A DNA stretch of 64,000 nucleotides from Anseranas semipalmata (taxonomy: Eukaryota; Chordata; Aves; Anseriformes; Anseranatidae), in contig VXAA01003984.1 in assembly GCA_013399115.1 (NCBI GenBank), positions 562,617 through 626,616 on the forward strand, written 5' to 3'. The translations under genes were made by a program, and so were the position numbers. Shown piece after piece: positions 51,370 through 62,514 of the stretch. Within the stretch, counting starts at the first letter, position 1. Each line of letters begins with the position of its first letter. Under the pieces are notes generated by a model. That model had not been told where the DNA came from, searched no databases, and saw only the letters and a list, made by a program, of their open reading frames with translations.

Positions 51370-53621
51370 TTTGGGGGAAAAGAACTATAACTCTATTTTG
51401 AGAAGCTCTTCTTTTTTTTCCCTCAGTTTTAAAGCTCTTTTGATGGACACATCCTTTTAGAACTCACACCATGTCTGGCTGCAGTTGTCACTTTACATTG
51501 AATTGTAACTTGACAAGAAAGTCCTAGCCAAATGCAGCGCTTTAACAAGACGGCACATGAGACAATGAAACCCGAAATGACATGGTTTTCTTTTTTTCGC
51601 TTTTCTTTTTTTTCTTGAGACACAATATTTTCGTGAAGAAAGAATAATTAAAAAGTATGAGGTCTGCTATCACTCTCCACTGATAATGACAGCACCTAAC
51701 GTAACCTAACCTAACTTAACTTGAGCTATGCTCCAAACTTCTAAATACGAAAATTCAGGTGGGGTAAACTTAGGCCAAAATAATGTAGACAGATAGCACA
51801 ATAGTGAGAAACTGTCATTGAGAGGAGCTTTGTGTGCTGGTTTTTATTCTCCAGGGAAAAGGAATATACAAATAAACAGATAAAATGAGTTAGCTAAAAA
51901 GAAGGGTGTTTTTTTGGTTTGTGTTGCTTTGATTCTTAGCTATAACAAACTATAGCAAACAAAAAGACACATTATTAGTTTCGACTTTATATGTTCATCT
52001 TCTGAAACTAGTCATGGTAAGATGCCCACACACTCTCCTAGATACTCGCGCTATTACAACTATTTGAAGGCAAAATACAAAGCAGCAGTAACAGTGTGAA
52101 TACGGAGCTGGTGGATCGTGACCTGGTGACAGAGTTCCTCTACCTCATTTCCTTTTCATAGAGAGGAAAAGTAGAGCATTTATTCTGTTTTGGAAAATCT
52201 TCTGCCGGTGGAGTAAGTTGGTCCTTGAGGAATTACTTTAAAATGTAAGGTCAGCTGAGAGTACAGTGTGTTTTGGGATATGGTGACCCATTTTACTGGG
52301 AAAGTGAAAATTGAATTCTAGTAGGCAACCCAGAATAACTGCGTTAACCAGCAAAAGGATAAGGTGCTACCTTCAAACCCTGCCAAATAAAGCAAAATAT
52401 CTTCACCTCTATGCTGATTTTGAGTCCTGAAAACTTTCAGTAGGGCTTGCCAAGATCATTCAGCAACTGATGCCACCAAATCAGGTCTCAGGATCCAACC
52501 ACACACCCATCACCACCTCCCCTTCCACTCTTGCCTATTCTCCACTCACTTCCAATTCCTCAATGCCTTAAGTACTGAAGTTTTCAGCACCAATACGTAA
52601 TAAATTATTATTTATTCAAGAGAAAAAAAGGAGGGGAAAAAGAAAGTGAAAAATCCATGAAGGTTACTTCAGAAACAGACCTGTCAAAAAGCACTAAGTC
52701 CCCCTGATGTTTAATGAGGAACAGTTAGCTTCTGAATAAATGTACTGCACCATTTCCAGTGTCAACTGAGCAGCAGAGGATATATGCAAATGAATGTCTG
52801 GGAGGAGGCATGGCTCCCAAGCCTGTGTGCTCTCTCTTTTTGTCTGGAGTACTTCATTTGTGAAGTATGTTTTCCCCAGGGGGAAGTACAACAAAATTCA
52901 ATTCAGATTTTTTCCTAAATTAAATTAAATGTGATGGCCACGTAGCCCCAAAGGGAGTTGGGGCTGGGGGGAGCACACTTCAGATCCTGATAGGATGATG
53001 ACTTATTTTGAAAGAAAGTAACTTTTGAGTAAATTTCAACTGCATATGACAGGGGCATGGGGTGGTGGAGTGAATTAATGTGAGCATTTAATGAGTTATA
53101 TGGTTTCTGTCCTGCCCGGAAAGACTAAGGCTTTCTGAAGCAGTTAGGAGCAGTATGAAGTACAGAAAAGCTTACTAGAAATATTTCTTTGATATTTTCT
53201 TGCAGTTATGCATTTAAACTTTTACTTATCATTGAGACTGTTCCAATGACTCTAACTACTTGGTTGCTACAGTCACAACTTTTGAGAAAGATTGCCATCC
53301 TGTAACGTCTTAGTGTTAGAGTATACAGACAGGAACAAGTCACCCAAAAGCAACAAGTCATAGTCTTTAGCACTAAATTGCTCATTTGTGAAAACCACTG
53401 CGGATGAAGCTAATGAAAACTGCCTCAGGTTATTTGCAATAATGATTAAAGGTCTTTTCAGGTTCTTATCTTCTGTGCAATGCTATATACAGATACAGAT
53501 ATTCCCAAATACTCTACCCGATGAATAAACAAGTCAGATAAAAATATGGGAAACCAGAAGTATGAAGATAACAGTGACCCAAGATAAAAGAGCATCTTAT
53601 GGTGTTAAAGGACCCAGGAGA

Positions 53622-53702
53622 CATATTTTAGGCAAGTCACTCTGGATTAAATCCAGATTTTAATATCACAAATTATGCTTCCTATCACTTTGTAAAATGC
53701 CC
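53622..53702 (+). mobile_element. Possible MIR-like fragment
   Basis: TTTAGGCAAGTCACTCTGG and, further on, CTTCCTATCACTTTGTAAAAT resemble two ordered blocks of the MIR core (GGGCAAGTCACTTAAC and TTTCCTCATCTGTAAAAT). The spacer is diverged. Confidence 0.33.
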
Positions 53703-54280
53703 AACCCTGTAACAGATACCCTAGTTTCCCTTTAAAATTCATGTAGAGTATCAGGTGATCAAAAATACAGGTTTATTGAGAAGATATATACTTATGTTAT
53801 AGTAAATGCTGAGGAAAGGAATGGCACATAGTTCTTACACTCTTTTTATCCTATCCTAAAGATTTTGTTATCTGGGAAGTATGGTCTTTATTCTTTTTCT
53901 CTGTGTGATCCAAGAAAGTTTCATTCTGATTAATCTCTTACTAATCTTGATGCTCTTTTGTGATTATACCAATCAAATTCCAATTAAAAATAAATATCAT
54001 ATAAAATTGTGAGTAAACAACATAGTAATTCACATGAAGCCACAGCACCACTAAGAAATATCTGTAGAAGTAAAGCCTCCTCTGAACATGTTACTGTATG
54101 ATCACACTTGTAGTAATCTCTGTTTTATCAATATTTAGAGGCAAGAGTCAGTGTGGTTGTCAAAATGATCAAAAAAAATATATACATAAAAAGTACAGAA
54201 AGTATTCAAAGAGAAAAAAACAAGAACATATATATAAAAAACCCACAAGCTATTTATGCATTTTTTTCTCAAATGCAAAC

Positions 54281-54325
54281 ATTCTCTTTCTTTCTCTCTC
54301 TCTCTCTTCTTCTTTCTTTCTTTCT
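54281..54325 (+). repeat. Mixed (CT)n/(CTTT)n pyrimidine tract
   Basis: About 43 bp of pure pyrimidine. Confidence 0.9.
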
Positions 54326-54362
54326 AATGTCAATTATGGGGAATGTAACAGTTTTGAAAAGC

Positions 54363-54390
54363 ATCTCTTACTATAGATCTCTTACTATGG
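54363..54390 (+). repeat. 14-bp tandem duplication
   Basis: ATCTCTTACTATAG and ATCTCTTACTATGG adjoin, with one mismatch, 40 bp after the pyrimidine tract. Confidence 0.9.
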
Positions 54391-55720
54391 ATTTAAGAGT
54401 TTAAATTTAGATACAATTCCAGAATTAGAGTTGTTAGATTTTTAGATGATCCAAAGCAGGACCGTCAGATATAGATATAATAAAAATCCTCATTATTTAA
54501 TTCTCCAAAATGGTACAATGAGTTAAATTATCTTGTTAGCATATATTTAAAATATACAAACTAAACAACGGATATGATAAAATACAAAGATATATGTGTC
54601 CTGTTTTCAAGAAATGTGATTAACAGGGGAAAAGCAGTGATATATTGTTGAGAACATTAAACCAATTTGAACAAAATTTTATGAATATATGGATCGTATA
54701 TTCTCTTCCATAAATGCTTTTTAGATAATAATATCCTTCAGCAATGACAAAATGATTGCAGCTGATCTATGGTATATTTTTCGTTATGTGCTTTATATCC
54801 ATAAAATGATAAAAAATTAAATCTCAGAGATAGATAGAGAAAGTGTAGAAACATAAAAGCAAAAGAGTTTTTATTTGCTTCAAGCCAAAACTAATTTTGA
54901 AGAGGGGTCTAACTCAGTGTGCAAGAACAGAGAAACAGTTTCATGTGCATCTCTTGTAGGATCTTGTATTAGAAGATAACTTGTGTCAGCACTCAAAAGA
55001 AAGATGGGTCAAGACTCACTTGGCAGTTGGTGAACAGCAAGTCAAAGATAGAGACAGTTCTAAAAGATCCTATAAGAGAGAAATTTTATTTGTCTTTATG
55101 TATGCTCCTGAGATTCTGCACATGATATTAACTAAACCCCTGCAGTAATGTCTTCCTGGTATTTGATATTTTTGCTACCAATATGTGGATGCATTATGCA
55201 TCATGTTGTATAATCACAGCACCACCAGAGCACTAATGAACGATGAATGATTATTAGCAGGTATCACATTAGACTTGCTTTATCCTGCCCACAACAAGTT
55301 TCTGTCCAGTAGGAGAAGAAAGACCAGTTGTGGGAATGATATATTAAAGGAAATAGAACACATTTCTGTCAACAGTGCCCTTTTCAACTAGATCATTTTA
55401 AGTTGATTTGCCATGAAATGGGACAGGAGAAAGCAAAAGATGGAAAGGAAGCAAACTTCTTAAGCTGTTCCACTTAAATCCACAAACATGTGGTGCAGTG
55501 TACTGGTATCCTTACATGGAAAACAGAATCAGAAACTAGGACCAAAAAGAAAAGAAATGGTGAATTTTGTAAGATCACATCACTCCAGCACCTGCATACT
55601 GAGAAGAAGATGCTGCCTGTGTGGTGGCATTTTTCTCATCCTGAGCCAGCAAAAAAAATGGGGAGAGGTTAACTCTAACATACATGTTGTCCAGGTACAT
55701 GAGGTAACTCGTGTATCAGG

Positions 55721-56001
55721 CTTTGATGGTAAACTCCTTGAGAGAGGTATAGTGTTGTTTTGTTGAAATGGGTACAAACTGTTCAATGAAGAGAAAAAAC
55801 GGCACTGAAATTACCACAAGTCTGCATGGAGAAAAGAGAAGGAAAGAAACGTACAGAACTGTGTGCATAATAAAACATTTGCCACGTTCTTCTTCCTTTA
55901 TCAAATACAGCCACACTGGGGCAGCCCCAATTTGGCCCTCTCTGTTTGAGAAGTGCTTTGAAGTTGAAACATACTTTGTAAGTGCTAACTATTATTATTA
56001 A
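55721..56001 (+). mobile_element. L2-like LINE 3' end with (ATT)n tail
   Basis: Two landmarks of an L2 3' end lie in the right order. The first is GATGGTAAACTCCTTGAGAG at about 55724, matching the internal TGTAAGCTCCTTGAGGGCAG. The second is GAGAAGTGCTTTGAAG at about 55949, followed by TTGTAAGTGCTAACTATTA, matching the terminal GAAGCGCTTTGAGAT…AAGTGCTATATAA…ATTATTATT. The element ends in a short ATT repeat, as L2 copies do. The 200 bp between the landmarks is too diverged to align by eye, so these may be two separate fragments. Confidence 0.55.
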
Positions 56002-57204
56002 AATTAATTGATAGGGTGACTGTTCTGTACAGCTGCCTGCTAGCTTAGATTGAGTTATACTGCAGGATATTGTTTGTGTTGTACTGAAGAGGGCTGTAGT
56101 AATACTCTATGACTGCCTCTCCCCTGGGAACTTTCCCGAAAGTGAGATGTGCTTCTGATGAGAGTATCCCAGTGAGCAATGATTTAAATACATAAATAAA
56201 ATGAATAGGAATGATGAACATGTGTGGGAGGTAATTTGAGGGCTTTATAAACACCAGCCATGAGTTTGGATAAAAAATTACTTTGGTCTTCATTTTGGAG
56301 GTAATGGTTGGTCCAAGGTTGACTTCAATGTGGAAAAGACACAGAATTAGTTGAATCATTATGTCTCTTCTGAGATCACTTTCAGACTCAGATAACTCCC
56401 AATCACTGCAGGGTGGTGTCTTTTGATTTGCTTTAACTAGCAGCTGAAGTTGCAGCCAATCTCACCTTTTCAAGGCATCTAAAAGAGGTATTTAATTCAG
56501 GAACCTCATTCACCCAGGCTTCTATTGCAGTCAGTGGAGAGAGAGTGTGGGGGTAGACAGAGGAAAATTCAGATGATTCAGGATGAATGTTTGATGTCTC
56601 AAACAGCCTGTGTCTTCTTCTACTGACTGGAGAAAGAGCCTGCAAAAGCTGAACACAAGTGCCTCAGCTGAAGGATGTCCACAAATTGGCATAGTTTCTC
56701 TCTCCACAGAAGCAAATCTCACCTTAATATGGCCCTAGATGGGGCGAGTGGTCCCTGTTACTCATTTTCCTAATACTTCCTTTTTTTTTTATTTTTACTC
56801 TTTCCTTGAGTGTGAATTCCTTGAATCCTTTATTTGCTGTTCCTGCTTTCCAGTGCTAAGTCTCCTGTGTAAACAGATCTGCTAAAATGCAGCTGTCTCA
56901 TTTTGCAGAGCAGACTCAAAACACAGCTCTCACCAGTCCACGTTATGCTAACTTATCATTGAAACATTCAGACCCGAACCCCTGGAATTTTCCATCTGCT
57001 TTTCATCTGCTGAGCTGACGCTAGAAGGGCAACCGCTGCGAGAAACCCTGCTGGGCAGGTTTTACCAGTGGGTGTAATTGAGAAACAGTAGCTAACACAC
57101 TCAGATACAGGGCAAGGGGATGGTTAATAAAAGAAAATATAGATCAAAAAGATATAAACACAATCACAGCATGATCCAAATCAGTGTTCTTGTTAGGTTG
57201 TATT

Positions 57205-57240
57205 TATATATATATATATATATATACACACACATATATG
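57205..57240 (+). repeat. (TA)n(CA)n microsatellite
   Basis: About 11 TA units followed by four CA units and ATATATG. Confidence 0.92.
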
Positions 57241-57797
57241 CTTGCACATTCTCAGGACCATGTGTGTTACCGTATCTTGCTGGAGAATGTAAGAAATCTG
57301 ATATTTGTAGAACACCAACAGCATTTAAATGGAGAGGAAGGTCTTATTGTGATTCTGGACAGGGAGGAGGGAAAACTGAGATCCACTTCCCAACCAACAG
57401 TGTCACTAAGTTCTTGAGCAAATCAAGCACAAAAAAATAACTGATGATTTTAAGTGCTTGACACAACATGCCTTAAAGTCACAAGTATGCAAATCTGAGC
57501 CTGCAGTCTGCTGAGAACTGCTAAGGACCCTGAGGCTTTCTTTCAACCTGACAAAATGAGTGTAGCAATAACAGGTAAGCTACCTGTAGTAAAAGGTGAA
57601 GCATTATACAGTAGTTGTTATATGAGGGGACAAACAGGAGTGTGAGCTCAGTGGCCCTAAAACAAGTGCTATCTTCTGTAAACAGGGTAGAGAAAGGATC
57701 TGTAACAAGCACTGACCAGGAAGCTGCACTTCCTTGTAAGAAATATTAACAAAGACAGCAATCAAAATTTGACTTAAATGAATTCCTATTTCCCTAC

Positions 57798-57826
57798 TTT
57801 TTTTTTTTTCTATATATATATATATA
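57798..57826 (+). repeat. Poly(T) plus (TA)8
   Basis: T12, C, then eight TA units. A (CA)7 run lies 40 bp further on (57867-57880). Confidence 0.9.
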
Positions 57827-59000
57827 GAAAAGACAAATAAATAAGAAAACAGAACCAAAGGAAATGCACACACACACACAAACATTGAGAAATCATTATA
57901 TAAAATGACCAAGGCTAATCAGGGAAAATAATTATTGCAGTTGATGGAGCAGAAACCCTATTATGGCTATATGCTAGTTCACAATGTACAGTCCTGGAAG
58001 TTCAGAGCTAAATGCATTTTTCAGCATCTTTACCATAATTTATTAAATTATGTTTTAAAATGAATCACATTTCTTCCCCACTCTATTTTTCCCTCCTTTC
58101 TCCTTGCTCTCTGCTAAGGTGCTTGTTTCCTTGGCTATATTTTATAATTTTTATAGTCAGTGTTTATCACTGTTCTAGTTTGGTTTGCTTCTTCTCATTT
58201 TCAGGGCTGAAGCTGGAGTGGGCAACATTTATTAGATATGTGCTGGAGATATTATTTATACGGACAGTAAACCCTAGGATGGTGTGTGAGATGGGGAGGA
58301 AGAAAGAAAACTTCTAGAAATCCCTTTTGTGCCACCTGATGAAAAAGCCTGACATGCCTCATCCCAGACCAAATCAAAGCTTCAATGTGCAGCAATGTCT
58401 CCTGGGAAATTGATGACACAACTGAAGCTGGGCAAATATACATATTCACATATTTTCCCAAAGTGGAAATCTAAGGGAAAAAAAAAATGTCAGATGCATT
58501 CATTAAAAACTTTACCTAGTCTTCATGTTTTCCTGGAAGGAGTTTCCAACATTGGAGGGACTGAATTTTTTAGTCTTAGACCCACATCCATACTGATTTC
58601 AATGGTGGTCTGAAATAAATCTGTAAGGTCTTTTCTCAGACATAATCATCTGAACATGCATCTGGGTAACCCCCAGATCCTTTAGATGCAGCTAGTGAGT
58701 CTGTACAGAATTATGCTGCAGGTATCTTTCAAATAGAGAAAAACTGTTCAAAATCATGTAGCATATGGCATACGTTTTTAGGATAATTTCTTCTTGAGTT
58801 TCATCCCTCTTCTTTTGAACTTAATGTAAGTTAAAAAAAAAAAAATTAATTCCTTTGAGATCTGAGTCTCACGTCTCCTGAATCTTAACTCACTTGACTA
58901 ATTTTCTTTTTGGTTCTTCCCCATTGATACTGGGTCTGTATTTGCAAAGATGTATTTGCTTTCACAGTCAGTCTCTAATTCTCATGAAAATAGGAAAAAC

Positions 59001-59072
59001 AGTAACCATTTTTTAGGTGGAGAAAAGAATGGACAGAAGTGAAGTGACACATACCACAGAGAATGACAGTTG
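59001..59072 (-). mobile_element. MIR/L2-like ancient repeat fragment
   Basis: ATTTTTTAGGTGGAGAAAAG followed by GGACAGAAGTGAAGTGACAC and CCACAGAGAATGACAG parallels the minus-oriented MIR string ATTTTACAGATGAGGAAACTGAGGCACAGAGAGGTGAAGTGAC…CACAGAG. The order is kept over about 70 bp. Confidence 0.5.
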
Positions 59073-59390
59073 CAAAATGGAAAATGGAAGCCATAATACT
59101 CATCACAGAGACTCTTGTTATAGACACACAGGACCACAGGACTGGAAGAGAAGCCCTGTTCCCTGCCTCTTCTGGCAATTGGCAATATACGGATACTGCA
59201 AAATGACTCACTGGTTCAAGAAATTATAATGAGAAAGTAATGTCAACTTTGGGTTTCTGAGAAGGAATTACAAGAAAAGAAAAGGGGGAAAAAAGCAAAC
59301 TCAGAAATATCTAGCAATGCCTTCCTCTGTTTATGAAGTATAAGAAATGAATTCGGGATGTAGCTACTGACATGGATTTTACCACAGTGT

Positions 59391-59417
59391 CTACTCATGT
59401 ATGCATAACATGAGTAG
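59391..59417. repeat. Inverted repeat with 10-bp arms
   Basis: CTACTCATGT, seven-base loop ATGCATA, ACATGAGTAG: a perfect hairpin stem. No run of T follows it. Confidence 0.9.
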
Positions 59418-59642
59418 CTCCGAGTACAACCTGGTTGAAGAGTGATTTAATTAATAACACTCAAACTATAAGCTTTCATTTATAGTAAGACCCTCTGGGG
59501 CTTATTTCTTTACATCACTGCTGGAATAAAAAGGAGACTTAAAACTAGCATAAATTACCTTTACATGTAAGATATGCAAAGTGGTATGTATGAAAGTTTC
59601 ATGCAGATGTAAATAAATACCTCTGTGTGTGCATGTGTGTAT

Positions 59643-59671
59643 GGGAGGGTAGGGGCTGGGGTGAGTGGGGG
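59643..59671 (+). other. Predicted G-quadruplex motif
   Basis: GGG-A-GGG-TA-GGGG-CT-GGGG-TGAGT-GGGGG: five G-runs with loops of 1, 2, 2 and 5, after a GTGTGTGCATGTGTGTATG stretch. Confidence 0.65.
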
Positions 59672-61142
59672 TATTCATATCAGGTATAGCTGTTTGAAGA
59701 ACATATTTTTGAAGATCTTTATTTTTGATTTAATTTTTTTCCTTTTTATTAAAAGGAATGTGGCAAGATTATCTTTTGCAGTTATTAGTAAGGATCTATT
59801 TATACAGATGCCTTTCTAAATTATGAATTCAATCATCATCCCACAGATAAATGTTGAGTCATAAAGGCACATGTTGATTTAATATCTGAGAATGAGACTT
59901 TTTAGTCAAAGGACTGAATCACATTAGAAGTGCTGGGTTAGAAATAGTTGGGCTTTGAAACTTAATACTACAGCAAATAAATCTGACAATATGTTTTAAA
60001 ATTGTGAAGGGGAAAAAAAAGATAAATGGCCGCAATGAAAGTATCATCAGAGTATTTTTCGACCAAACTGCTGCATATTTCAAAGGTATATTATCAAGGT
60101 AGTTTTCTGTTTGAGGGCCAAATGAGTAACTTGTTCATCAGTGTAACAAAATAAATTTACTCCATGTAAACATATATGGTTTAGATAGAAAGCAACAAAC
60201 AACACCAATTTGGTAAGCTCTGGATTTTGCCCAGAGAAGCTAGAATATGAATTATCAGAAGAAATTTAGATAAAATAAGTGTAGGAAGTGTTTTTTTTTT
60301 TTTTTTTTCCCAAAGTGAAATCTATCAAATCCCTCCAGAAGTATGACTGAAATTGTATCTACTTTGTATATTCAGGGCCAATTTGCAGAACAAGAAGACA
60401 ATCCATTTGCATTTGAAAGTCTCTTCATATAAAGTTTTGAATACAAACTTACCCATAAGGATATCACTGAAACTGTGTAATTGGCAGTAGTGTGTGTAAA
60501 CTGAAATCATTGCATACCTATAATCTATGGCTATCCCATACAAATCCATATTTAAAGGATTGTGCCATATGTAAACATTGTATTATCTCCTAAGGATGTT
60601 ATCTCTTTTTTCTCATCACCCTCTTTAATTGAGATGCAAGCTATATCCCTAACAACAATGCAGACTGTCTATTTTCTTAACTGCCTAACCTGCAGGTTTG
60701 TTAATCCATAGGTGCTTCACTAATCAACCTTCATAGTCCTTAGGTGCACAAATCCAGATGCTTAAACATTCTCCAAAACGCACATCCTAAACAATGGGTG
60801 GTAGTCTTCCACCTAAAACTTCTCTGCAATGCAACATAAAGCATACAGGCACCAGCAACTAATGAATTCTTTAGTGAGGGCAAAAATTCAGCCCTGTCCT
60901 AAACGTGTTCTGCCCATCTTCTGGATCATGGGGCTCTTACTAAAGAAGTTAGAGATCCGGGTACTGCTCAGCATGAGAGCAATTGAATTAGTTTCTCCCA
61001 CATAATGGCAGAAAATAGTAACAGGAAATTGGGGCAGAGTTTCAAAGAAACAACTCTGATGAGAAAGGCTGAGACTCAACCTGAGCAGAATGAATTATGC
61101 TGTGAAGGCAAATCATCACTTATGTAGTCAGTGTTATCTGGA

Positions 61143-61151
61143 AGGAGCTAA
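61143..61151 (+). repeat. Left copy of CR1 target-site duplication (AGGAGCTAA)
   Basis: A 9-bp direct repeat identical to 61367-61375, lying exactly where the CR1-like sequence begins. It is inferred to be the target-site duplication made at insertion. Confidence 0.6.
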
Positions 61152-61366
61152 TGGCACGGAGCTGGGACAGGGTTGGTTCAGGCTGGATGTTAGAAAAGGT
61201 TCTTCATTGAGAGGGTGGTCGGGCACTGGAACAGGCTCCCCAGGGCAGTGGTCAGGGCACTGAGCCTGTTGGTGTTCAAGAAGCACTTGGACAACACTCT
61301 CATAGGGTCTGATTGGACTCAAGGATCCTTGTGGGTCCCTTCCAGCTCAGGATATTCTATGATTCT
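61152..61366 (+). mobile_element. CR1 LINE, 5'-truncated 3' end with target-site duplication
   Basis: This is the 3' terminus of a chicken-repeat-1 non-LTR retrotransposon, the dominant LINE of birds. The sequence runs from a 'GGCTGGATGTTAGAAAAGG' segment through 'CACTGGAACAGGCTCCCCAG' to the 3' end 'GTGGGTCCCTTCCAGCTCAG', then the short tail ATTCTATGATTCT. Frame +3 (61215 onward) reads VGHWNRLPRAVV followed by VFKKHLDNTL, which matches the usual end of CR1 ORF2 downstream of the reverse transcriptase. Only about 215 bp are present, so the copy is severely 5'-truncated and inactive, as most CR1 copies are. The 9-mer AGGAGCTAA occurs at both borders (61143-61151 and 61367-61375), consistent with a target-site duplication. 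The sub-family was not assigned. The CR1 identity is secure from the tail and ORF2 end; the exact 5' border is inferred from the duplication. Confidence 0.93.
61215..61310 (+). pseudogene. CR1 ORF2 C-terminal remnant
   Basis: This is the C-terminal tail of the CR1 ORF2 polyprotein (endonuclease plus reverse transcriptase), about 30 recognisable residues. The pattern W-N-x-L-P-R-x-V-V … F-K-x-x-L-D is characteristic of the end of this protein across CR1 copies. The reading frame is open past the element's end only by chance. No reverse transcriptase catalytic region is present, so it has no activity. Confidence 0.7.
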
Positions 61367-61375
61367 AGGAGCTAA
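61367..61375 (+). repeat. Right copy of CR1 target-site duplication (AGGAGCTAA)
   Basis: Starts directly after the CR1 tail GATTCT and matches 61143-61151 at all nine positions. Confidence 0.6.
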
Positions 61376-61574
61376 AATAGGAAGAGCAAAAACAAGCGAC
61401 AGTTTTCAGAGATATTTTCTTCTCACTACTTGATATTTATGGAGCTCTAGGTACCCTGGATTAATGAGATACTAACATTTCCATGAGGCAGAATCTAAGC
61501 TAATCACATAAATTAGCTGGGTTGGGCTCCACTGTGAAAAAATTTGAGCCAAATAGTGTCACCTTTCTCTCTGG

Positions 61575-61575
<1 letters not shown>

Positions 61576-61606
<31 letters not shown>
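61576..61606 (+). repeat. Poly(T) tract, 31 bases
   Basis: T run 200 bp downstream of the CR1 copy. A single ambiguous base follows at 61618. There is no retroposon body to its right. Confidence 0.95.
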
Positions 61607-61610
<4 letters not shown>

Positions 61611-61852
61611 CACAAAANTTTTTCAACCATCAAAGAAGAGATCTAATCATAAACTTTCCAGTCTCACAGCACAAATGGATTTGTAAATTGCTGGAATCTA
61701 CCCAGGTAAGATTTTTTTTCGTTTACCAGCTAACACTAGGTCTACAGGAGATGACACTGGGTCTACCCAGAGACTGGGGAACTATCCTTAGCTGCCTGAT
61801 GCCACACCTAAGTAACTGCTAATGGATGGATTTCAGTGATGAAAACCTGTGA

Positions 61853-61854
<2 letters not shown>

Positions 61855-61886
<32 letters not shown>

Positions 61887-61895
61887 NTTTTTTTT
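61855..61895 (+). repeat. Poly(T) tract, about 41 bases with one N
   Basis: The longest homopolymer in the window. The ambiguous base at 61887 sits inside it, so its length is uncertain. Confidence 0.95.
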
Positions 61896-62514
61896 GACAC
61901 ATTCTGGAAATATTTTGAAGACCTTTTTCTGCAATATCAGTTATTTGGAAGGTTCAAGGGTTGCAATGACTCTAGGCCAAATTTCCAAGGACTTAAACAC
62001 CTAACTGTGTTTACAAACATCCTATAATCTCCTGGATACACTATGCTGTGCGATTTTATAACCTGTCATGTTAAAATGTACATCTAAGTCTGTACTATCA
62101 CAGTAATATTTTTTAGGAAGCTTCTCACTTAAAAGTCACATCCATCAATAGGTCTTGTTGTCTGAATAGCCATTTGTGAGTGAAAATGTTGATCATATTT
62201 TCTGCAGATTTCTTTCAAAAATTTCATACCAATTTTCCTTCTTTTTCTTGCTCCCATTTATAGGAAAAGGCACTGACTGCAGCTTCCTTTATAATACAAA
62301 CAAAATGGAAATGCTGATGAGGACTAAAAAAAAAGAAAACTAAAAAGATCTGATCCTAACTAAACTAAATATTTTGAAATCCTTTTTCTGTTCAATGTGG
62401 AGGAGTATCTGATTGTCTTAGTTTTATTCAGGGGTTTGGATTACCTTGATTCGACATAATAACTAAAACCACACATTTGCTTTTCAAGTAACATTAGAAG
62501 TTGTTCTAGAAAGG

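Larger units (their letters stand above)
49671..55720. other. Gene-free unique sequence
   Basis: Contains T15 at 50872-50886, small tandem duplications and a possible MIR piece. The less AT-rich stretch at about 52690-53130 might be regulatory. No coding signal was seen. Confidence 0.65.
56002..59000. other. Gene-free unique sequence
   Basis: Holds the TA/CA repeats and A13 at 58833-58845. Open frames up to about 106 codons occur (56045-56359 minus; 57120-57440 plus, crossing the TA repeat). None resembles a known family. Confidence 0.65.
59073..61142. other. Gene-free unique sequence before the CR1 copy
   Basis: Contains the hairpin at 59391, the quadruplex motif at 59643 and T18 at 60291-60308. 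Nothing else recognised. Confidence 0.65.

Noticed and set aside
51699..51720. Telomere-like CCTAACCTAAC run
   Set aside because: Units are CCTAA/CTTAA of five bases, not CCCTAA, and span under 25 bp. It is not an interstitial telomere repeat.
59131..59170. CACAGGACTGGAAGAG string resembling a reverse CR1 tail
   Set aside because: Similarity is limited to about 20 bp, and the following bases do not continue the CR1 pattern.
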